DNA of 33,252 bases from Prochlorococcus sp. AG-363-L02 (lineage in GTDB: Bacteria > Cyanobacteriota > Cyanobacteriia > PCC-6307 > Cyanobiaceae), in assembly GCA_003280185.1 (NCBI GenBank), contig QCFP01000005.1, positions 1 through 33,252 on the forward strand, given 5' to 3'. Position numbers and translations under genes: made by a program. Shown piece by piece: positions 6,774-15,016 of this stretch (positions are counted from its first letter, which is position 1; every line of letters begins with the position of its first letter). A model generated the notes under the pieces. That model ran no database searches, was not told where the DNA came from, and saw only the letters and a list, made by a program, of their open reading frames with translations.

Positions 6774-7732
6774 GGAAAAGAAAATATTTCCAATAATGCA
6801 ACTTCCCATGCAAGTCTTGGCTGAACAAAAGACAATAAGTGCTTTCTAAGCTTTTCTAATCTTATTAAAGGGCTTGAATGCAACTCATTCTGCCAAAGAT
6901 GATATTCCCACCAATTTATAACCCAAAGCTGATCCTGAACATCTAAAACATCTGTCAAATCTTTCGCAAGAGAAAGAATTTCAAGTGAATTAGAAGGCCT
7001 TATTTTTAATCGTCCAATGAGATCCTTTGGTAATGCCTCCCAGATCATGGAATTCTTCAGAAGCATTCCTGGGGAACCTGCAGCAAGTGCACACAACTCA
7101 GGTTCATCTAATTGAGCAAATAATTTCTCTTCAAATTGATTATCCATTTTCGTTAGAACTTCCCTAATAGCTTGACGGCTCAAACGACCAAAAATAATTT
7201 CTTGACATCTTGAACGAATCGTTTGCAATAACCTTTGAGGGGCTGAACAAAGCAGTATTAGCAAACCATTAGACGGTTCTTCTAGTGTTTTTAAAAGAGC
7301 ATTAGCTGCAGCCTCTGGCATTGCTTCAGCTGCCTCAATTACAACCATTCCCTTTGAAGCCTCAACCGGTCTTCGCCCTAAAAAACTTTTAATAGCTCGT
7401 ATTTGCTCTAAACGGATTTGAGGTGGGGTCTTTCTGCTAACTCCTTCTAGATCTGCAAGAGATTGAGGCACGAGACGCCCCTGATGAGAATAAGCAGGCT
7501 CTACCCATAGCAAATCAGGATGATTTCCTTGCTCCAACCTACGTCTTGTTCTTAATTGCGGGTCTCTAGAACTAATAACCCCCTCTAAAAATCTAAATGC
7601 TGCTAACCGGCGGCCAACCCCTTCAGGGCCAGAGAAAATATACGCTGGGGCAAAGGCTCCGTTTGCAATCGCCGCTTCCAGCAAAGAAACCGCGAAAGGC
7701 TGACCAATAACATCATCAAAAAGAGATCCCAT
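6770..7732 (-). CDS. holB: DNA polymerase III subunit delta-prime
   Basis: A protein of 320 residues in the AAA+ clamp-loader family. The N-terminal '[17 protein letters not shown]' and the 'LLKTLEEP' (about 147-153) and 'SRC' (174-176) motifs are typical; SRC supplies the arginine finger to the neighbouring clamp-loader subunit. The P-loop position reads 'GPEGVGRR' (35-42) and lacks the Lys-Ser/Thr pair, so this subunit should not bind ATP productively, as known for delta-prime. The usual four zinc-binding cysteines before 'GNHPDL' (about 69-74) are also absent. It is the last gene of a copA-tmk-holB run on the minus strand, 19 bases after tmk. The start is ATG. Confidence 0.9.
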   Translation of the reverse strand: MGSLFDDVIGQPFAVSLLEAAIANGAFAPAYIFSGPEGVGRRLAAFRFLEGVISSRDPQLRTRRRLEQGNHPDLLWVEPAYSHQGRLVPQSLADLEGVSRKTPPQIRLEQIRAIKSFLGRRPVEASKGMVVIEAAEAMPEAAANALLKTLEEPSNGLLILLCSAPQRLLQTIRSRCQEIIFGRLSRQAIREVLTKMDNQFEEKLFAQLDEPELCALAAGSPGMLLKNSMIWEALPKDLIGRLKIRPSNSLEILSLAKDLTDVLDVQDQLWVINWWEYHLWQNELHSSPLIRLEKLRKHLLSFVQPRLAWEVALLEIFSFP

Positions 7733-7751
7733 TTCCTATAAAAATTCCATC

Positions 7752-8393
7752 TCAAGAGTCTCCTGCAAATCCAAAATTCTTGAGGGCATTCTCTATCGAT
7801 CTACTTACATCAGTAGAACTTTGATCAGCACATATTTTTGTCCAATTTCGAGCATGAGCAATATTAGAGAAACCCTCTGATACCCTTTGCAAAAACTCCA
7901 ACCCCTCACCTTCTATTCGATCATCGATAGTCCACATCCTTCGTGAAACACTTTCTTTAACTGGCAAGTGCAACCAGAACGTCATATCTGGAACAATCCC
8001 AAAAGTAGCAATATGCTCAAGATTCAGAATTAAATCTCGATCAAGTTGCCTACCATACCCTTGATATGCAAGCGTAGATCCACTAAACCTATCAGTAATA
8101 ACCCAGTCTCCCTTCTGAATTAATGGTGCAATAAATGTAGAAACATGCTGAGCTCTATCGGCTGCATATAGCAGTAATTCAGTTAATGGTTCTGGAGAAA
8201 CTTCATCTTTTGTGTCCAGTAAAAATTTTCTCAAAGCTTTTCCTAGAGGTGTACCTCCCGGTTCCTTTGTGATATGTAATTTTGCATCTTTTGGCATCAA
8301 ACCACTTTGTGGAAGCCACTGTGAAAGATGCTTCAACTGTGTAGATTTTCCACAGCCATCAATACCCTCTAAAGCAAAAAGCCGACCTTTCAT
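7752..8393 (-). CDS. tmk: Thymidylate kinase
   Basis: A protein of 213 residues that phosphorylates dTMP to dTDP using ATP, feeding DNA synthesis. The P-loop 'GIDGCGKST' is at 10-18, the 'EPGGTPLG' TMP-binding element at about 44-51, and the 'DRFSGSTLAYQGYGR' motif starts at D101-R102. The length is normal for bacterial Tmk. The ATG overlaps the copA stop by 4 bases (ATGA), so translation of the two is probably coupled. holB follows directly, a pairing common in bacteria because both serve replication. Confidence 0.95.
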   Translation of the reverse strand: MKGRLFALEGIDGCGKSTQLKHLSQWLPQSGLMPKDAKLHITKEPGGTPLGKALRKFLLDTKDEVSPEPLTELLLYAADRAQHVSTFIAPLIQKGDWVITDRFSGSTLAYQGYGRQLDRDLILNLEHIATFGIVPDMTFWLHLPVKESVSRRMWTIDDRIEGEGLEFLQRVSEGFSNIAHARNWTKICADQSSTDVSRSIENALKNFGFAGDS

Positions 8394-10714
8394 GTGGTTC
8401 GCAATGTCAAAGCATTTAGAACAACCGTGATTGAACTTAGTGCCATCAATAATGCCGCTATAGGTGGCGAAAGCAACAAACCATAGCTTGGTAAAAGTAT
8501 TCCTGCGGCTATGGGAAGAGCAATTAAGTTATAACCAAAAGCCCAAAATAGATTCTGGCGAACTTTACTCATTGTTCTCCTAGCTAACAAAAGAGCTTCA
8601 GGTAAACCTTCCAGTCTGTCTCCTAGTAAAACCAAATCAGCAGTTTCCTGCGCAATTTGGGTACCCGTTCCAACAGCTATGCCAAGATCTGCGGCAGCTA
8701 AGGCAGGCGCATCATTAATACCATCACCAACCATTGCTAATGGACCAGAACTTTTAAGTTGCTCTAACTGTGAGAGTTTTTTTGCTGGTAATAAATTCCA
8801 AAAAAGTTGGTCATTCTTAAAGCCAAGTTTTTGTCCTAAACGTTCTACAGATTCTCTGCGATCTCCACTCAAAATCGCCATTTTTAGACCTTCTTCGCGC
8901 AACCTGGCTAATGCAAGATGCGAATCTGCTCTGGGGGAATCCTCAATCCCGATAAGTCCTAGCAACTCTTCTCCACAAGAAACACCAACTACAGATTGCC
9001 CCTTGCGAGATGCCTCCTTAAGAGCTTTTTGAATCTCTTCATTCCAAAAAATTCCTTCAGATCGAATCCATGCTGGCTTTCCTACTCGCACTGTTCCTTG
9101 AATTCCTTCAATTTCTCCCGCAATACCAGAACCTGCAATTGTGGATGTGTTCAAGGGCTTCAACATTGGCATTTTGTACCGCTGTGCCTCCTGAATGACT
9201 GCGTGAGCCAAAGGATGGCGACTATTCTCCTCCAAGCAAGAAGCAAGCTGAAACATTCTTGCAGGCTCTTTTGCAAGCATTACTGCCGAAACGAGGGGTC
9301 GACCAAGGGTAAGGGTGCCTGTCTTATCAAAAACTATTTGTTTGATTGAAGCCGCCATTTCGATGACATCACCTCCACGAAATAGCCAGCCCCTACGAGC
9401 AGCTTGACCAGAAGAAACAGTTATAACGGTTGGAGTAGCCAACCCCAAAGCACAAGGGCAAGCAACTACAAGCACCGCAATAGCAAGCTGTAAGGCCAAG
9501 CCCAAAGGGGTCTCAGCACCGCTACCTAGTGATCCATGCAAGCTGTGACCATGCAACAAACCTTGTCCTGAAGCATGTAAGACATGTGGCCACAATCGCG
9601 AACCAATTAACCACCAAAAGAAAAATGTTCCCAATGCAAGTACTCCAACGCCATAGCAGAATCTGCCTGCTATTCGATCCGCCAAACCTTGGATTGGAGC
9701 CTTTCTAGATTGTGCCCTCTCCACTAACGAGATTATGCGAGCTAATGCGGTCTGGGCTCCTACACGTCTAACCGCCAAAACAAGGGTCGATTGAAGATTA
9801 AGGCTCCCGGAGGAAAGTTCCGTGCCTGGGGATGCCTCTAATGGCAACGGTTCCCCTGTCAGGCTTGAGATATCTACCGCCGAAGAACCCTCCTCTACAA
9901 CACCATCAACAGGAATTCGATCTCCTGCCAATAATTGAACCCTATCCCCAATCCGAAGAGAACCAACTCGCACTTCTCTAATAAGACCATTACCCAAAAG
10001 GAGTCTCGCGCTATCAGGCTGTAATTGAGCCAATTGCTTCAATGCTCGACCTGTTCGAAATCGAGCACGCTCCTCCAAAAAGCGGCCCAATAAGACAAAT
10101 CCAAGAAGCATTACCGGTTCATTAAAAAAGCATGGCCAACCAACCTGAGGCCATATCAATGCCACAAGACTTGCAAGATAAGCACTTACAACACCCAGAC
10201 CGACCAAAGTGTCCATTGTTGGTGAAGCAGCTAAGGCAGCTAAAGCTCCACTTGTAAGGATTGAGCGTCCGGGTCCAAAAAGTGCAAAAGTTGCCAATGC
10301 AGCATGAAAAGGCAAAGCGCCTAAGACAGGAAGAGTTAAGAAACCACCTTCAGCTAGATGGCCTAAGACGGAAAGCAACAACAAAAGCAAAGCAAAAACC
10401 AAGCTTTTCCACTGTCGCCAAAGCTCAACAGCAGAATCAGCCTCAGAGTCTTGCAAGTTTTCTAGAGGGTTCTTATCCCTTAACTGAGCAGGGAAGCCTC
10501 TATGAGCTAGTGCTTCAAGTATTTGAGGAAGATTTGTAGATGGATCCTCCAAATCCAAATAAGCAGTTCTTGAGACCAAGTTCACGCTCGCACTTGAAAC
10601 ACCAGTCTGTTCAAGCAAAGTGGTCTCAACAGATCGCACACAACCTCCACATTTCATGCCCTCAACATCGAGCAATATGGTTTCTTTCAAAGAATGCTTT
10701 TGAAGTGAGCTCAC
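8390..10714 (-). CDS. Copper-translocating P-type ATPase (P1B-1)
   Basis: A protein of 774 residues. An N-terminal heavy-metal domain carries 'GMKCGGC' (C22, C25). Six to eight membrane helices follow, with the actuator 'LTGEP' (about 285-289), the metal-site 'CPC' (419-421) within 'ACPCALGLATPT', the phosphorylated aspartate D463 in 'DKTGTLT', and the hinge 'GDGINDAPAL'. These define a Cu(I) exporter or thylakoid importer of the CopA/CtaA/PacS group; which of these it is cannot be told from sequence alone. The loop before the CPC helix (about 377-393) contains five histidines, a possible lumenal metal-handling patch. The start is GTG with no clear Shine-Dalgarno sequence. It is divergent from ycf3 and first in a run with tmk and holB. 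Copper supply links to plastocyanin. Confidence 0.93.
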   Translation of the reverse strand: MSSLQKHSLKETILLDVEGMKCGGCVRSVETTLLEQTGVSSASVNLVSRTAYLDLEDPSTNLPQILEALAHRGFPAQLRDKNPLENLQDSEADSAVELWRQWKSLVFALLLLLLSVLGHLAEGGFLTLPVLGALPFHAALATFALFGPGRSILTSGALAALAASPTMDTLVGLGVVSAYLASLVALIWPQVGWPCFFNEPVMLLGFVLLGRFLEERARFRTGRALKQLAQLQPDSARLLLGNGLIREVRVGSLRIGDRVQLLAGDRIPVDGVVEEGSSAVDISSLTGEPLPLEASPGTELSSGSLNLQSTLVLAVRRVGAQTALARIISLVERAQSRKAPIQGLADRIAGRFCYGVGVLALGTFFFWWLIGSRLWPHVLHASGQGLLHGHSLHGSLGSGAETPLGLALQLAIAVLVVACPCALGLATPTVITVSSGQAARRGWLFRGGDVIEMAASIKQIVFDKTGTLTLGRPLVSAVMLAKEPARMFQLASCLEENSRHPLAHAVIQEAQRYKMPMLKPLNTSTIAGSGIAGEIEGIQGTVRVGKPAWIRSEGIFWNEEIQKALKEASRKGQSVVGVSCGEELLGLIGIEDSPRADSHLALARLREEGLKMAILSGDRRESVERLGQKLGFKNDQLFWNLLPAKKLSQLEQLKSSGPLAMVGDGINDAPALAAADLGIAVGTGTQIAQETADLVLLGDRLEGLPEALLLARRTMSKVRQNLFWAFGYNLIALPIAAGILLPSYGLLLSPPIAALLMALSSITVVLNALTLRTT

Positions 10715-10828
10715 GAGTCGGTGAGGGCTAAATACACGTTAATAAATACAGCTCCGTTAAAGAACAATTAATTCATTCCAAAACGTATAAAGCAATTTAA
10801 ATAAGCAAAAAGGAACAATTTCAGTCAG

Positions 10829-10841
10829 GATGGTTACCATC
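10829..10841. promoter_or_regulatory. 13-bp palindrome in the ycf3 leader
   Basis: GATGGT-T-ACCATC is a perfect inverted repeat ending 22 bases before the ycf3 GTG. It also contains an ATG (10830) that opens a 7-codon frame ending at TGA 10851-10853, in the same frame as ycf3. It could be an operator, a small mRNA hairpin, or a leader peptide. No direct evidence is available. Confidence 0.4.
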
Positions 10842-10862
10842 AAAGCTTTCTGAAGGCGAACC

Positions 10863-11384
10863 GTGCCCCTTAGTCAAAAAAAAGACAATTTCATCGACAA
10901 AGCCTTCACGGTGATGGCTGAGTTAATAGTCAAGATGATGCCAATCGCAGAAAACGAAAAGAAAGCTTATATCTACTATCGAGAAGGGCTTTCCGCTCAA
11001 GACTGCGGAGACTATTCTGAAGCACTTGAATGCTATGAAGAAAGCCTGAAACTTGAAGAGAATGCGGTTGATAGAGGAGAGACACTTAAAAACATGGCCA
11101 TCATTTACATGAGCAATGGTGATGAAGAGTTAGCACTTGAGACTTACCAAAAGGCCCTTCTCGAGAACCCTAAACAGCCCTCTTGTCTAAAAAACATGGG
11201 TTTAATATATGAAAAGCGAGGAAGGCTTGCAGAGCAGGCTGGAAAAAAAGATGAAGCTGACAGCTGGTTTGACCAAGCAGCTGAAGTCTGGGCAAAAGCC
11301 GTCAGACTTTATCCAGGAGGATATTTAGATATTGAAAATTGGCTTAAAACAAGTGGTAGAAGCAACATAGATGTATATTTCTAA
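10863..11384 (+). CDS. ycf3: Photosystem I assembly protein Ycf3
   Basis: A protein of 173 residues. The start '[21 protein letters not shown]' region (about 8-28) and the end '[15 protein letters not shown]' are diagnostic of Ycf3, a thylakoid-associated TPR protein needed to assemble PSI subunits. Three TPR units can be read: about 35-68 ('[20 protein letters not shown]'), 72-105 and 111-150. The start is GTG, with GAAGG about 7 bases upstream. Compared with my memory of the family, the second and third TPR contain an unusual run '[16 protein letters not shown]', but length and ends are normal. It converges on radA with a 20-base gap. Confidence 0.93.
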   Translation: MPLSQKKDNFIDKAFTVMAELIVKMMPIAENEKKAYIYYREGLSAQDCGDYSEALECYEESLKLEENAVDRGETLKNMAIIYMSNGDEELALETYQKALLENPKQPSCLKNMGLIYEKRGRLAEQAGKKDEADSWFDQAAEVWAKAVRLYPGGYLDIENWLKTSGRSNIDVYF

Positions 11385-11404
11385 GCCCTTAGATTTTCCT
11401 CTTA

Positions 11405-12787
11405 TTACTTATCAACTTCTAATGATAATGTGATTGCCTCGTTAATATTAATTACCTGTATTAACTCAATTGATTTTAAGAACCCTATAGCTTCCAACCC
11501 ACTACCTCGAGGGACAACAGCACGATTGAAACCTAATCTTTCTGCTTCCTGAAGGCGCTGAGAAATTTGTCCCACCGGTCTCAATTGTCCTCCAAGGCCC
11601 AATTCCCCAATCAAAACAGTCCCCTGAGGCAAAGATACATCCTTAAAGCTAGAAACAATTGCTGCAGCAATGCCAAGATCTGATGCAGGCTCCTCTACTT
11701 CTAAACCACCTGCCACAGCAAGATAACAATCATAACGAGAGAGAGGAAACCCCATATGTTTTTCAAGTACAGCCAAAATCTGATGTAGACGGTTAGTCCC
11801 AACCCCAGTAGCAGTTCTTCGTGGGCTGGGATAACTTGTTGAACTAACTAAAGCCTGTACATCAACCAGGAGTGCTCTAGTCCCTTCACATGCAACGATC
11901 GTCGCAATACCAGCTGCTGAAGTCCCACTCAAAAACAACTTACTGGGGTTAATAACCTCAGATAGGCCCCTGCCCTGCATTTCAAAAACGCCTAATTCAT
12001 TTGTTGCTCCAAAACGGTTTTTAACAGCACGCAAAAGTCTATGACTTGCAAATCTATCTCCTTCAAAAGTTAAAACTGCATCGACTAAGTGTTCTAGAAC
12101 TTTTGGTCCTGCAAGTAATCCTTCCTTGGTGACATGTCCTACCAAGATCATGGCTATAGAAAGCTTTTTGGCAAGACGCTGCAAAGCAGCTGCGCATTCC
12201 CTTACCTGCGCAACTGACCCTGGAGCACTAGATAATTCAGGATCATGTAATGCCTGAATACTGTCCAAAATTGCCACCTCAGGTCTCAAAGATTCCAATT
12301 CCTTCAAAACATTCTCTAAATCAGTTTCTGCCAAAAGATGTAAATTTGTCTCCGCTCCTTTAAGACGATTCCAGCGGAGTTTCACCTGTTGAGCAGATTC
12401 TTCCGCACTGACATATAAGACAGAACGACTAATTGCCATGGCAGTCGCACTTTGCAACAACAAAGTGCTCTTTCCAATCCCAGGGTCTCCTCCAAGCAAA
12501 ACAAGTGATCCAGGGACTAAGCCGCTTCCAAGAACCCTGTCAAACTCTTGATATCCACTTCCTAACCTTAATAAAGGATTTTCCTTCAAAGATGCCATTG
12601 GCATTGATTTAATACTCCTTGGCTCCTGATCAAAATCAACACTGTTTCGACGAAGTCTTCCATCAATTGATTGAGCTGATTGCTCAATTAAGGAGTTCCA
12701 GTCCCCACAGCTTGAGCAACGTCCAAAGAACTTCTTAGTTTGAGCTCCACAGCTCTGACAAACAAAAAAAGATGTCGTTCTGACCAC
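11405..12787 (-). CDS. radA: DNA repair protein RadA (Sms)
   Basis: A protein of 460 residues: an N-terminal zinc finger with C10, C13, C24 and C27; a RecA-like ATPase with Walker A 'GDPGIGKST' (100-108) and Walker B near 'VAILDSI' (171-177); the RadA-specific 'KNRFG' motif (256-260); and a C-terminal Lon-like domain (about 290-455, 'YDCYLAVAGGLEVEEPASDLG' region). RadA promotes branch migration during recombinational repair. The start is GTG. It is divergent from rpaB, with 100 bases between the two starts. Confidence 0.95.
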   Translation of the reverse strand: MVRTTSFFVCQSCGAQTKKFFGRCSSCGDWNSLIEQSAQSIDGRLRRNSVDFDQEPRSIKSMPMASLKENPLLRLGSGYQEFDRVLGSGLVPGSLVLLGGDPGIGKSTLLLQSATAMAISRSVLYVSAEESAQQVKLRWNRLKGAETNLHLLAETDLENVLKELESLRPEVAILDSIQALHDPELSSAPGSVAQVRECAAALQRLAKKLSIAMILVGHVTKEGLLAGPKVLEHLVDAVLTFEGDRFASHRLLRAVKNRFGATNELGVFEMQGRGLSEVINPSKLFLSGTSAAGIATIVACEGTRALLVDVQALVSSTSYPSPRRTATGVGTNRLHQILAVLEKHMGFPLSRYDCYLAVAGGLEVEEPASDLGIAAAIVSSFKDVSLPQGTVLIGELGLGGQLRPVGQISQRLQEAERLGFNRAVVPRGSGLEAIGFLKSIELIQVININEAITLSLEVDK

Positions 12788-12887
12788 TTAGGTTTATGTA
12801 AAAAGTTAAAGTTGGGAAGATTCATCCCCCACGAAAGAGCGCAGGGGATTTATCTAGGTTCCAACCTCACTAACACAAAAGAGAGTT

Positions 12888-13634
12888 TTGACGGTATCAA
12901 GTCCATCAAAAGAAACGATACTCGTGGTCGATGATGAGGCCAGCATTAGACGAATACTGGAAACTCGTCTGTCGATGATCGGATACCAAGTCGTAACTGC
13001 CAGCGACGGTAAAGAAGCTTTAGAACTTTTCCGAAATAACGAACCAGACCTCGTAGTTCTTGATGTCATGATGCCGAAATTAGACGGCTACGGCGTCATT
13101 CAAGAGTTAAGAAAAGAATCAGATGTGCCTATTGTCATGTTGACAGCCCTTGGTGATGTTGCCGACAAAATCACGGGCCTTGAGCTAGGCGCAGATGACT
13201 ACGTAGTGAAACCATTCAGCCCTAAAGAACTTGAAGCTAGAATTAGATGTGTACTTCGGCGGGTTGATAAGGAAGGCATTGCAGGCATCCCAAATTCAGG
13301 TGTAATACAAGTCACAAATCTCCGAATAGATACCAACAAACGTCAAGTCTTTCGAGCAGATGAGAGAATTCGTCTGACAGGTATGGAGTTCAGTCTTCTT
13401 GAACTCCTAGTCAGCCGATCAGGCGAACCATTCAGTCGAGGTGAAATCCTTAAAGAGGTCTGGGGTTATACACCAGAGCGACATGTGGATACTCGCGTTG
13501 TAGATGTCCACATTTCTAGACTGCGTTCAAAGCTCGAGGATGACCCAGCCAACCCAGAGCTTATTCTTACAGCCAGAGGAACAGGCTACTTATTCCAGCG
13601 CATTGTCGACTCCCTTGCTTCCGAAGGACCCTGA
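12888..13634 (+). CDS. rpaB: Response regulator RpaB (Ycf27, OmpR family)
   Basis: A protein of 248 residues. The receiver has D15/D16, phospho-acceptor D59 in 'LVVLDVMMPKLDGYG', and K108 in 'DDYVVKPFSPKELEAR'; the winged-helix domain is about 130-235. The N-terminal 'KETILVVDDEASIRRILETRL' block (positions about 8-28) matches RpaB/Ycf27, the essential regulator that represses or activates high-light and photosystem genes through HLR1 sites with the kinase NblS. The start is a TTG at 12888 with GAGAG upstream. The leader has a possible hairpin ATCCCC/GGGGAT (12824-12829 with 12844-12849) and a TATCTA box near 12851. The coding end reaches or overlaps the plsX start region, so the two are likely one transcript. 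Confidence 0.93.
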   Translation: MTVSSPSKETILVVDDEASIRRILETRLSMIGYQVVTASDGKEALELFRNNEPDLVVLDVMMPKLDGYGVIQELRKESDVPIVMLTALGDVADKITGLELGADDYVVKPFSPKELEARIRCVLRRVDKEGIAGIPNSGVIQVTNLRIDTNKRQVFRADERIRLTGMEFSLLELLVSRSGEPFSRGEILKEVWGYTPERHVDTRVVDVHISRLRSKLEDDPANPELILTARGTGYLFQRIVDSLASEGP

Positions 13635-13659
13635 TATAAATCCTGTCCCTGAATCCAGG

Positions 13660-14976
13660 GTGAGGTCTAGCCGTCCACGTGCAATAAGGCGGCTGGTTAT
13701 TTGGTATCGCAGAAATGCAGCAGTAACAACAATTGTAGATACCGCGACAAACTCAGCCTCTGCAGCTGGAAATGTTGCAGGTACGGTTGTTTCAAGTGCT
13801 AGCTCTGTTGTCACAAATGCTGGTTCGATGGCTGGAAATATGCTGCAGCCACTCGTCTTCGATCCATTAAGAAGGCTGCAAAGTTCTGAAAGTGAGCTTG
13901 GCCAAACCCATCTAAGCAAAAAAGATTATCTGTGGATCGCCGTAGATGGCATGGGTGGAGATAATGCCCCTGGCCCTATTCTTGAGGGTTGCATAGAGGC
14001 ACTCGAACGTCTGCCAATAAAGATCAAATTCGTTGGCGAATCCGACAAAATTGAAAAAGCTACGCAAACCTTAGGCTTAAAGGATATTTTTGAAGAAGCA
14101 AAGACATCCGGACGCATCGAAGTAATAGCTAGCGGTCCTTCAGTAGGCATGAATGAAGAAGCAACTGTTGTTAGAAAGAAGCGTGACGCAAGCATCAACA
14201 TTGCGATGGATCTAGTCAAGAAAGGAGAGGCCACGGCTATGTATTCGGCAGGCAACTCGGGGGCATTAATGGCATCGGCTATTTTCCGTCTAGGACGGCT
14301 TAAGGGAATTGATAGGCCTGCAATAGGAGCTCTATTTCCCACAAAAGATCCTGGCCAACCAGTACTAGTACTTGATGTGGGTGCAAACATGGATTGCAAA
14401 CCCACCTATCTTCATCAATTCGCTTTACTTGGGAATATCTACTCACGAGATGTTCTCCAAACTAAAATCCCTAGAGTTGGATTATTAAATATTGGTGAGG
14501 AAGAATGTAAAGGTAATGATCTTTCCCTACGTACACATGAACTCCTAACTCAAGAAACACGCCTTAGCTTTGCAGGAAATTGCGAAGGAAGAGATGTTCT
14601 TTCAGGAGATTTCGACGTTGTTGTTTGTGATGGTTTTACAGGAAATGTGCTGCTCAAATTTTTAGAATCAGTTGGGAGTGTTCTTCTTGATGTTCTTCGA
14701 GCAGAATTACCGCGAGGTAGGCGTGGCAAAGTTGGTTCCGCCTTCCTGCGCAGTAATTTAAAAAGAATCAAAAAAAGATTAGATCATGCTGAGCATGGAG
14801 GGGCATTGCTCCTAGGGGTAAATGGTATATGTGTCATAGGTCACGGGAGTAGCAAAGCTTTATCTGTTGTAAGTGCGCTTCGGCTAGCCCACTCAGCAGC
14901 TAGTCACGGGGTAATGGATGATTTAGCTGAACTACAAAAAACTCAACCGAGTGTGTCTAGGACTATGAAGGTCTAA
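13660..14976 (+). CDS. plsX: Phosphate acyltransferase PlsX with N-terminal extension
   Basis: PlsX makes acyl-phosphate from acyl-ACP, the donor for glycerol-3-phosphate acylation. The catalytic core begins at 'WIAVDGMGGDNAPGPILEG' (13933 onward), includes 'ATVVRKKRDASI', 'YSAGNSGALMA', 'LDVGANMDC' and 'GFTGNV', and ends 'GHGSSKALSVVSALRLA'. Ahead of it lie about 90 extra residues: a basic stretch 'RPRAIRRLVIWYRRN', then an Ala/Ser/Val/Gly-rich segment, then 'LQPLVFDPLRRLQ'. I recall similar extensions in other marine picocyanobacterial PlsX proteins. The start is uncertain: GTG 13660 (438 residues) is used here, TTG 13615 (overlapping rpaB by 20 bases) is an alternative, and the frame is open back to 13504. 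It is followed by fabH after 40 bases. Confidence 0.9.
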   Translation: MRSSRPRAIRRLVIWYRRNAAVTTIVDTATNSASAAGNVAGTVVSSASSVVTNAGSMAGNMLQPLVFDPLRRLQSSESELGQTHLSKKDYLWIAVDGMGGDNAPGPILEGCIEALERLPIKIKFVGESDKIEKATQTLGLKDIFEEAKTSGRIEVIASGPSVGMNEEATVVRKKRDASINIAMDLVKKGEATAMYSAGNSGALMASAIFRLGRLKGIDRPAIGALFPTKDPGQPVLVLDVGANMDCKPTYLHQFALLGNIYSRDVLQTKIPRVGLLNIGEEECKGNDLSLRTHELLTQETRLSFAGNCEGRDVLSGDFDVVVCDGFTGNVLLKFLESVGSVLLDVLRAELPRGRRGKVGSAFLRSNLKRIKKRLDHAEHGGALLLGVNGICVIGHGSSKALSVVSALRLAHSAASHGVMDDLAELQKTQPSVSRTMKV

Positions 14977-15016
14977 CCTCGTTGACTGACTTTCAAAACC
15001 TAGGACTGTTTACTCC

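Noticed and set aside
8679..9032. 117-codon plus-strand frame (and the one at 8996-9349)
   Set aside because: Antisense to the copper ATPase phosphorylation and nucleotide-binding domains; no own signals.
12795..12802. TATGTAAA upstream of rpaB, resembling an HLR1 half-site
   Set aside because: Only one half is present; the second direct repeat at the expected spacing does not match, so an RpaB site cannot be claimed.
13926..14405. 159-codon frame on the minus strand
   Set aside because: Lies entirely antisense to the catalytic core of plsX, which has clear motifs; Ser/Pro-rich shadow translation.
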